Shown here: in pieces, positions 55,950 through 64,000 of the stretch
Position numbering within the stretch: the first letter of the stretch is position 1
Layout of the letters: each line of letters starts with the position of its first letter
Source: Tupaia tana
Taxonomy: Eukaryota; Chordata; Mammalia; Scandentia; Tupaiidae
DNA: 64,000 bases
Assembly: GCA_026018925.1 (NCBI GenBank)
Contig: JAKSZU010000005.1
Coordinates: forward strand, 84,123,398-84,187,397
Direction: 5' to 3'
Program-made: the position numbers and the translations under genes
Notes under the pieces: model-generated
The model's input: only the letters and a program-made list of their open reading frames with translations
Database searches by the model: none
What the model was told of the DNA's origin: nothing

Positions 55950-56823
55950 AGTGAGAGATCAAGGGCCAGATAAAAACTAGCTTAAAATATGAAGTACGTA
56001 GGCCTAGTGAAAACAATAAGATAAAGCAATAGATCCAAAATACACAGAAATTTCTACCAAAACTCCAGCTTGTGGCAAAGGGCCACAATTAGAGCCAAAG
56101 AGCACCCATACAATGAGCCTAAATGATATAAGAATTCTTATGACCATTAACCACTACTTCTTTGTAAAAGCCTTATAAAAATTCATGAGATAGGAAACAG
56201 AGACCCTAAGAATATATTGATAGGGTATAGGTTCAAAATGAACTCACAAAATGGTTACGTTTTAAGATAGAAACACAACACTTAGCTGCTTGCTTTGGAG
56301 AGATGGCTTACAACATAACTCAGTGATGAATCTAAGGCAGCATGACCTAAAACTAAGGTATTTTTCCTGGTCCCACCACATTCCAGGAAGAATTTGATGG
56401 TCTTTTATGACCTAAAGCTTTTATACAAAGAATGTTCCCTGGGCTGCATATCCACTCCAAAATTAGGAGAAAAATAACTGGATGCATCCAATATGTGACC
56501 TCCAGCATGATGGAAATATTTACATAAGTCCCCCTGGAAACAAGCATGAACAAGACCCCTCTAACCCAGATAAAAAAACACTCACCTCAGATCCTCTTTG
56601 GCAACCCTTTGGGACCCATTCTCTGTTGGAGAGTACTGTTCTTCCTTCTCTCTCTTAATAAAGTCGGCTTGCTTAGCTATGTCTGTGTCTCTAATCCTTC
56701 ATGAGCTGCAGACAGGGAAAGAACCTATGTCCTCTGTGGGTGCTGGGCCTGAGCACTCCTGCAACTTTGCATCTCCACATCACTGTTTCTTGACTTCTTT
56801 CTGTCCAGACTGATCATATTTTG
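55950..56823 (+). mobile_element. Probable LTR of an endogenous retrovirus (unclassified)
   Basis: The right part looks like an LTR R-U5. A C/T-rich lead precedes AATAAA at 56657-56662 with 'gtcggcttgcttagct' after it, and a GC-richer end follows. This layout fits gammaretrovirus-like (ERV1) LTRs. The left boundary is a guess (tgagagatcaagg), and no target duplication was found. No viral coding sequence is attached. Confidence 0.55.
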
Positions 56824-57334
56824 CTTCCACATTTTAATTAACTCATATTTCTTAAATGTAACACTATTGGATATATTTTCTTATTTTGCAGTTTAGTTTA
56901 TGTGTATTTTGAGCTTTTTTCTCTGCTTTTAATCTACAGTTGAACACATAAGTTATCTATTTACAAATTATTGCTTAAGGTTACTGAAATAAGATCATTA
57001 TAAAATCAACCATAACACTAATGTATTATTTTGACCAATAACTTGTATTTTGCTGGTAAATACAAATTTCACCCTCTTCCCCTTTATTATTACAATCACA
57101 GAGGAAAGATAAATTTTTGTTGTAATGAAAAGTAAATCATAAGATATACACTAAAATTTCTCTAAGAAATAACTAAATAAATTTTAATATAATTTCATTT
57201 TTTTAAAAAAATTAATATTACTGAAGTTGATATTTCAGCAATTTCTAGAATTCTTTTGCTCTCCTCTATTTGAAATATTTACCTTCCTTGAGGGTTACTT
57301 TTATGTGTCCATATGATGCTTTTGAATGAGAATA
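56824..57334. other. Unique AT-rich sequence
   Basis: No supported feature. Confidence 0.4.
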
Positions 57335-57565
57335 GCATTACTGTTAGAATTTGTGTAAAGGGGATTGCCCTCCAAAATTTAGGTAAACCTCATTTAATCA
57401 ATTATAATCCTCAGTAGAACAAAAAGTTGGGTGGGTCTCCCCAAGCCAAAATTTTCTAATAGGCTTCCTAAGAACTGAGACTAGAATATTTCCTCTCCTG
57501 ATTTAAAGTTTTGGGATTGCTGCTAAGAAAGCCTGAATCACAGAGATTTTTTTTCCTCAGCTCAG
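57335..57565 (+). mobile_element. MLT2-like LTR fragment
   Basis: 'gggattgccctccaaaattt', 'aatcctcagtagaacaaaaa' and 'cctgatttaaagttttggga' follow the middle of an MLT2-type LTR. Both ends are missing. Confidence 0.62.
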
Positions 57566-57724
57566 TCTTCTAGTAGACTCATTAAAGTATTCTTCATTTC
57601 TGTTACTGTTTTCTATATCTAGTATTTATTTTTTTTTATTTTTACTTAGAATTTCATGTCTCTACTTGCATTCCTTATCCATTCTTGCATGCTGTCTAGT
57701 TTATCCATTAGAGCCCTTAGTATA
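57566..57724. other. Unique AT-rich sequence
   Basis: No supported feature. Confidence 0.4.
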
Positions 57725-57916
57725 TATTTTTTGAGAGAAATTTTTGCTATAGTGTGTTTGCACTAGCCAGAGAGACAGAGAGGAATGGAGAGACAGAAAA
57801 CAAGAAATCACTTCCCAGGGAAGATGGCCACACCACAAGCCACCAGACATGGGACTTGAACTGTGGTTGGCCCCGTGGGAGTCCAGCAATGTAACCACTA
57901 TGCCATCTGCTAGCCC
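57725..57916 (-). mobile_element. tRNA-derived SINE with internal deletion
   Basis: It has tail, GA stretch and body palindrome (tcccagggaa), then jumps from 'gccacaccacaa' directly to 'gccaccagacatgggacttg'. The middle of the long form is missing, but the cut is at a different place from form B. Confidence 0.87.
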
Positions 57917-58552
57917 TGAGCCTTTAACATAAATCAAAGTTGTTTGAAATTGCTGGTCTACTAATTACAGTATCATTACAATATCTGAGTCTTGGTCTGA
58001 TGCTTGAACTGTGTGTTCAAACCGTAGTCTGTGCCTTGTAGTATGTCTTGTAATATTTCCTGATAGGCATGATATACTGGATAAGGGAGGTGCTATAAAG
58101 AAGTCTTTAGCAATGCCATGTTGATCCTAACAACATAGAAGAATCATTGTTTTCAAAACTGGGCCAATGCCATTTTGATATGATGACTGTATACTTAACG
58201 ATATTTCCTTTCTAGATTATGTAAGCAGATATTTTATACTAAAGGGATTAGCAAATCTATCAGGATTTGTACCTGTGTGTTTAGTAAACTAGTTTTTTTA
58301 AATATCAACAATATTTTGTTCTATTTTGCAGTTGTAAATATATAAATTCTAATTCTGATCACTATTTTAAGAAATTAAAATTTTAAATTTAAGATTTCAA
58401 TCAAAAGATAATAGTCATGTAGACTACACACACACACACACACACACACACATACGCACACGTATATATTTGCTATATTTTAACTGGATATTTTCATTGC
58501 TGGAATATCATCTTTTATATACAAAAGCTATGAAGACTATGAGTTCTGGGTC
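57917..58552. other. Unique AT-rich sequence
   Basis: (CA)n at 58423-58453. No gene. Confidence 0.4.
58423..58453. repeat. (CA)n microsatellite
   Basis: About 15 CA units. Confidence 0.93.
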
Positions 58553-58795
58553 AATATTTGGCCTGGTGGTTAAGTGATTAAAGTAGCTAGATCCCACATG
58601 ATCGATTCATAGTTTGGATGCCAAGCTTGGCAGGTTGAAAGACATATTGAGTGGTGTGCATGTATGCCCAATCTCTTGAAAGGAGGGGAGAAATGGAGAT
58701 GGGATCGTAGCATGACCATCCCATGAATCTGCTTTCTCACTTTCTCTCTCTCTCTTTCTCTGGCATGCACATGTGCCTTCTGGAAAAAAAAAATA
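58553..58795 (+). mobile_element. tRNA-derived SINE (C, old)
   Basis: 'ggcctggtggttaagtgatt', 'gcttggcaggttgaaagaca', 'cgtagcatgaccatccca', TC and 'gcacatgtgccttctggaaa'. Confidence 0.82.
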
Positions 58796-59397
58796 CCTGT
58801 ATATTGCATTTACTACAGTTTTCACTGTTGTCAGTGTACAGCTTACTCTTTTGGAGCAGTAATCCCTAGAGCTTCTACCTATGTTAAAGTTTCAATTTTC
58901 AAGCAGTTAAATGAAAAAACTAATACAACATAGCACATTGTTCATATATTTAAGGTCCTGACTCTGAAATTATGACTTTCCTACTCCTTAGTACTGAATT
59001 ATATAGCAGATTGCATACTATTTTTTACTTAAAATGCTATTTATTTTGTCTTAATTAATATCTTTGTTCATAAAATATTACAATGTTATAGTTGATATTT
59101 TGGAGTTTTTTCATGTTTAATTATTCTATCATATGTAACTGAAATATATGGAGAAAACTTATTTGGAACTCACTTTATTTTTATATTTTAATATTGAATT
59201 TTGAAATATGCTTGAAATTTTAACTAATTTTGTCTACTAAATTGACCAGCAATATATAAACATAATTAATTATAATAAAAAGGTAATATTTTTATGATTT
59301 TCTTCCTACTTAACAAGGATTGGTGCCACTATCTTCCATCTTGATGGAGATTGAAAGTCTGCTGGTTGTTTGGTTGTGTGTGTGTGTTGTGTTTTGT
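58796..59397. other. Unique AT-rich sequence
   Basis: No supported feature. Confidence 0.4.
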
Positions 59398-59600
59398 TTT
59401 TATAGTCTTGCCATGTCATAATCCTATAGTCCTCCTGCCTCAACCTCCCATCTGGGGCTATAGCCACTCGCCACCATGTCTAACTCTTTCCTAAGTAGAA
59501 TCTCTCTACATACAGGCTGGAGGTTGTGACCCTCCTACCTTAACCTTCTCAGTTGCTGAGATTGCAGGCACATTCCACCATAACCTGCCTGTAGGTTGGA
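59398..59600 (-). mobile_element. 7SL RNA-derived (Alu/FAM/B1-like) segment, dimer-like
   Basis: 'tcctcctgcctcaacctccc' and, about 107 bp later, 'ccctcctaccttaaccttct' each lead into gggctatagc/gagattgcaggc and a 'ccaccatgtct'/'ccaccataacc' end. This is the reverse of the 7SL/Alu start (GGCCGGGCGTGGTGGC ... GCCTGTAATCCCAGC). Strongly diverged and CpG-poor. The two modules are in the same orientation. Confidence 0.6.
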
Positions 59601-59989
59601 CTGGGACTGAAATCCTGGCCTCTTATTGGCAGAGAACAGCATCTAAGCAGTATGGCTCCCTGTGGCTGGGTCCATAAATTAAGACCTTGAAAAGAAAGTT
59701 TTTTATTCCAGTTTTTTTATTCCTTTGTGCATAAATTTCTGATTTGTGCATTTATTGGCTGTGATCTTTGCAGAAATCATACACAAATTCTCTATATCAA
59801 GGACTACATTCTGATCAAAGGAGATAATGTCAATAAATTAATAATTGCATAGGTTATGTGGGTCACAAATTTTATCTCTGAATGTAGGTTACTTGTGGTG
59901 TTAAATCAAAGACAGGAGAAACTAAATGCAAATAAATTTAGGTATCTTTCTCACAGTTCTTTTTCCTATAAAGTAGGTGAAAATACACC
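59601..59989. other. Unique sequence
   Basis: May include the remaining 5' end of the 7SL-like element up to about 59640. Nothing else is seen. Confidence 0.35.
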
Positions 59990-60150
59990 TAGTATGTGCC
60001 AAGCAGCCAAGCCAGATAAGTGACTAGCATGTTATGTACTATCAACCTGAAATAACCAAAACAAATAGATATTATTAATTCCTAATTACACCTGGGGAGT
60101 TTGAAATCTCAGGAGGTTGGTAAATTTCTTTCACTATTATGGAACTAAGA
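59990..60150 (-). mobile_element. MIR SINE relic
   Basis: 'tatgtgccaagcagcc', 'tagatattattaattcc' and 'tctcaggaggttggtaaatt' follow the order of reversed MIR. Confidence 0.5.
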
Positions 60151-60769
60151 GAAGAAAAACATTCATGCTAGGATTGTGAAGCTTCAAATGCAATGCTCTT
60201 TAGACACATCATTGTTTAAATTTTTGAATTTGCTTCAGAATTCTACTTCCAAATGGTTGTAGAATTTTATCTTCTGTATCTGAAAATATGTCGATATGAA
60301 AACATGCTTTGAAATTCTCCCACTTTGCTTACTTTTTTTTTGTTTAACAAAATAGCACAAGCTTTTATTCTTGCTGTCACGCCTTCTGCTGAAATCACAT
60401 AGAATATAAAAATCAGTGAGATTCTAAACATTGAGACTATATTGAATATGATTGTTTGGATTGGAGAATCTTTATTATCCACTTATGGACTCATTTCATG
60501 TTTCAAAATTGAGATCAATCAATATCCTCATAGTCAATGCTAACATTGCTCAGATGAGTATTCCTTATGTTTTTCAGTTGTTTACTCTTTCTTTTCTTTT
60601 TCTTTTTTAGCCAACATATGTAATCCAATATTTTTGATTATTCAATTACACTTATTTTCATGTATTTATACTTTTTTAATGTGTGCTAGAATGGTGTTTA
60701 CTGATTTTTATATTTCATAGTTATGATTTCTAGATTTATCTCTATTTCTTACTAACAGTTTTTAGGAAA
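60151..60769. other. Unique AT-rich sequence
   Basis: No supported feature. Confidence 0.4.
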
Positions 60770-60855
60770 GACATTTGACTTATAATGCACTGAATTGCAT
60801 CATCTGTAAATGGAGAATTCATAAGGCTGTTATTAAAAATTAAATTAGAAAATAA
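60770..60855 (+). mobile_element. Possible MIR relic
   Basis: 'tgcatcatctgtaaatgga' and 'aaggctgttattaaaaatta' resemble MIR ('ctcatctgtaaaatggg ... agggttgttgtgaggatt'). Confidence 0.4.
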
Positions 60856-60866
60856 ATTGAAAAGTG

Positions 60867-61220
60867 TTTTAGTATGTTTTCTGCTGTTATAACAGAATAT
60901 CACAAACTTAGTAATTTATAAAGAACAGATTTATTTTGTTTATAGTTCTGGAGTCTGGGAAGTCCAACATGAGGTGCTACATCTGGTGAAAGAATTCCTG
61001 CTATGTTATAACAAAGAAAGTGCTAGAGAGAGTGAAAGAGAGCCAAACACCCTCATTTTATAACTAGCCCTCTCCAATGACAACAGCCTTCATTTAGTCA
61101 TGAGGAAACTGCCCTCATGACACAATCTCCTGTTAAAGGTCTCACCTTTAACATCACTGCACTGGGCATTCATTTGCTAGAACATAAATTTTGGGGAACA
61201 TATCCAAAGCCTAACAAAGC
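60867..61220 (-). mobile_element. MaLR-like LTR (MST/MLT1 type)
   Basis: 'gctgttataacagaatatca', 'tagtaatttataaagaacag', 'agttctggagtctgggaagt', 'ccctcatgacacaatctcct' and 'aaattttggggaacatatcc' are the reverse of an MST/MLT1 LTR in order. It is nearly complete and several tens of percent diverged by eye. Confidence 0.85.
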
Positions 61221-62302
61221 ATTGGTTCAGTTTTTGAGATGCTATGCTTAATGTATGCTAGCAATATTTGATCATTGCTGTTTTGTGCATCCATGCTTAA
61301 TTTATAGTATCAATTATTATGGCTTCTACCATAATTTATGAACATAACTTTCAAGATAATTGCAAAATAAGTCTATCTTCTAGGATTGATGCACATGATC
61401 ACACAGGAACTACAGTATGAAACTTTAGGCAGCAATATTCACACAGATGATGCTATGAATGGCACCACCTGAAATAGCACAGTGCAACAGTTCCTGAACC
61501 TAGAGAGCTTGTAGCAGAATAAAGCCAGAAACATCCCAACTCAGGATCATTACCTGCCTTCAACTTATACATATTTACAATGGCAGTGTTAGTTGTTATT
61601 CAGAAGCCCTTTTGTTTTTCTTTCTTGTCAAAATTGTTCTAGAAAAGTTCAGGTACCCGAAGATGCTGTGTCCAGGACAATTGTCCTCCTTCCTAGCCCA
61701 CAGGGATGTTGGATGGTGGAACTAAATAAAATATGGAAATACTATTTCCTTGGCTAACAGTAAGTCTAAGGAGATTGACAAGTATTCAGATATAGATTAG
61801 GGATTTTAGGCTGGGTGGATTTAAAGGAAGAATGTTCTATATGACAAAAATAAACAAAATTCAGAGAGCGGTACTCCCCTTTCTTTGGATTTGGTCATGT
61901 AAGCAAAAGTGCCCTGCAGAGGATGTATCTATTTTATTCATGAACTAACAAGTCTGTTAATGAAGGAGGAGATTTTGGGGTTGACAAGAAGGAAAAGTAT
62001 ATGGCATAGAGGTCCTGAAGGAAATCATTCAGAATTAGTGGCATCTGCTTTCCATTTCCTGTTATGCATATTTTTTAATTTATATTAATTATGAGTGAAA
62101 AATTTCTGATACATATTATTAATATTCCTTTCTTATATTTTTTAATGACAATGGGTTCAAAAAGGTGAGTTTTAATTTTCATTTATCTATACTTCCACAG
62201 TATGTTCTTATGAGAAGCAACATAGTCTCCTCTGCTCTTCTTTGGACCTTCTCACATTATAATATATTTTCAAGATAAAAACAAATAATTTAATTAATTT
62301 GC
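61221..62302. other. Unique sequence
   Basis: No supported gene. Ordinary mixed-composition intergenic DNA. Confidence 0.4.
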
Positions 62303-62454
62303 TTTATATTTGTGCCATAAGGCACATGTACTCACCAGAGAGATACAGAGACACAGAGAGAGAAAGTAAGAGTCACTCCGTAAGGGGTATGGCTACGTAC
62401 CCCTTGAGTTGCTTTTGATCATGTGGGAATCCAGAACCTTCACCACCTACTGGA
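62303..62454 (-). mobile_element. tRNA-derived SINE, shortened (old)
   Basis: 'gccataaggcacatgtactc', GA, body palindrome remains (ctccgtaaggggtatgg), then a jump to 'gatcatgtgggaatccagaa'. The middle is deleted. Confidence 0.75.
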
Positions 62455-62509
62455 ACTAGCTATATTCATTTTATCTCTACATTACCTTTTATCTATGAGA
62501 GAGAGATGG

Positions 62510-62735
62510 CAGGACCAACCTGTGATGTGATTAAAAGGATTGGATTCTCAATGGCTCACTGCGTATTACGACTCCTGGATCTGGTAGCTTCAAAAATATA
62601 CTGGGCAAATGCGCATGCATCCTCAAAAATCCCAAAAGAATAAAAAGGAATTGTAGTGTGACCATCCTCCATAGGTAGTGTTTTCTCACTTTCCTTCTCT
62701 CTTTCTGTGTCTCTCTCTGAGAATTTTTTTAAAAA
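62510..62735 (+). mobile_element. tRNA-derived SINE (C, old)
   Basis: 'ggaccaacctgtgatgtgat', 'tctggtagcttcaaaaatat', 'gtagtgtgaccatcctccat', 'ctgtgtctctctctga'. B box decayed. Confidence 0.8.
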
Positions 62736-62749
62736 AAGAGAGAAAGAAA

Positions 62750-62845
62750 TGGGGATTACATATATGTCTCAGAGGGTTACTGTGAAGACTATATAAGATA
62801 ATCACAGAGATATGTGCATTGTAAGTCCTAAGTAAATTGTCTTTC
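62750..62845 (+). mobile_element. MIR SINE relic
   Basis: 'tctcagagggttactgtgaa', 'tatataagataatcacagag' and 'gtgcattgtaagtc' resemble MIR ('tcatagggttgttgtgagga ... atgagataat ... gcgcttagaac'). Confidence 0.5.
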
Positions 62846-64000
62846 AGTCTTCCAGTTTGTGAAAATATATTTTGGCTAATATGATAAATTTAAAATTTTT
62901 AATATACTAGAATAAATCTTGACTAAAGAGAATTCCTGAAGTATAAGCACTTAGAAGTCTTTCCTGCTGTGTATTATTTGCCAATGTCATCATTTTTCTG
63001 ACATATCAGTGCTAAATGTACAGAGTGGTCACTTTTAAGGAAGATAAATTCAAAGAAAATAAATATAAGCATGGCCTCTATTATGGTACAGATACCAAAT
63101 ATCAATTATATATTTGTAGGAATAAAATTGCATGCTGTTGCCTCAATTGTAGGAAAAAAAATGATACCTCATCAGAAAATAACAACCTTAACCCAATGTC
63201 TCTAGACAAATGAGATAATTTATTTTAGAATTTACCTTGGGAGTGAATTGGCTGGTGAGTGGCTGTTTCAAATAGCAATATTGGCAATATTTTTTCTTAT
63301 AAAGCTGATCATATCTCCCTTAGGCTATTCTCTCTCTCTCTATGATTTTGACTATTTTAGAAAATAAAAAAAAAAATTATGAGAGTTTTTACCTTGTAGT
63401 GAGAACATAATTCTTTGTTCATAGAAGAAAGTCACTTTCAATATTGGCAATATAGTGATGTATAGAGGAAGTTATTCCAGTAGCTCTGTGAAGCCTGTTT
63501 CTTATCGCAGCCATCCCTTTTCCCCCACAACACAATGTTATAAAGGATGAATGAAAGCGGGTAAGACAATTATAGAGTATCCTAAGAGGCAAGCCCTGAA
63601 CTCAGTCTTCAGAATAGACCATCTCTCTCATGCGAAGCCTTATCCATCCCATCAGTCCAATGAGACCATTTTATTCCACTTTTACATCTGAGAGTTGGGG
63701 AGTAGAGAAGTTTAATGAATAATGACAAGAGCATGTAGTATATGCTATGAAATACAACATATGACAATATAAAAATTTCCTCCTCTTAAGCTCTTGAAAC
63801 TAATATTTTAATTCTTTATTTTTAGTTTTTATAGCTATCTTATAAAATTCTTAATATATTATAATTTAACTATGGACACCTAACTAGTAAATCAAACACT
63901 ATTGTTTTGGGAATCATCCTCAAATGGTATTTGATTATAGCAATAACATTGCTTATTTAAATTTTGTTTAGAGTTTACTTTTTACATTGTTTATTTTATT
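62846..64000. other. Unique AT-rich sequence to window end
   Basis: A 65-codon plus frame (63016-63213) shows no recognisable domain. No repeat named. Confidence 0.4.

Noticed and set aside
63016..63213. 65-codon plus frame with several cysteines
   Set aside because: The cysteine pattern does not form a recognisable zinc-binding motif, and the surrounding sequence has no gene context.
1..64000. CRISPR arrays, operons, phage or prokaryotic genes
   Set aside because: Repeats are dispersed SINE/LINE copies or microsatellites. No spacer-repeat arrays, ribosome-binding sites or dense coding are present, so the DNA is mammalian.

Overview
This window looks like intergenic or deep-intronic DNA from a placental mammal. 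It is AT-rich, has no convincing protein-coding gene, and is packed with retrotransposons. The main evidence is a very abundant tRNA-derived SINE (about 50 copies on both strands) with a Pol III A box (TAGCGTAATGG) and B box (GGTTCGAGTCC), a body with CpG-rich young copies, a (TC)n stretch, a 3' end reading CCTATAGCAAAAACCTCTCC and an A-tail. From memory this resembles the CYN SINE family of colugos (Dermoptera). I could not search a database, so the taxon is an inference. The background also includes L1, MIR, L2, MLT2-like and MaLR-like LTRs.

I use three working names for the SINE. 'A' is the long form (about 250 bp, often with perfect target-site duplications, TSDs). 'B' is a short form with the same head and end but no middle, and an AAT/TAAA-rich tail. 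'C' covers older, diverged long copies.

Layout. 1-9 kb: SINEs, two L1 3' ends, and a cluster of minus-strand C copies at 5.6-6.2 kb. 8.9-9.5 kb: a purine-rich simple repeat of about 540 bp. 9.5-13.7 kb: mostly unique AT-rich sequence with one small palindromic DNA-transposon-like element. 13.7-17.4 kb: MIR, SINEs, and a compound microsatellite containing a perfect 62-bp palindrome. 17.4-33.9 kb: unique sequence with L1 3' ends, SINEs, MIRs and a second copy of the palindromic element. 33.9-41.1 kb: a nested stack in which an older SINE is split by a near-full-length antisense L1, itself interrupted by two SINEs and a solo LTR of about 1.04 kb. 41-64 kb: more SINEs (some nested), MLT2-like, MaLR-like and unclassified LTRs, L2 and MIR relics, a possible retrocopy and a diverged 7SL/Alu-like segment.

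Nothing here forms an operon, pathway or multi-gene system. Almost all open reading frames come from SINE bodies, L1 remains or simple repeats. The most noteworthy observations are the two palindromic TA-flanked elements, the nested stack, the linked sequence differences that separate SINE subfamilies, the 7SL-like dimer and the polypurine and palindromic tracts.
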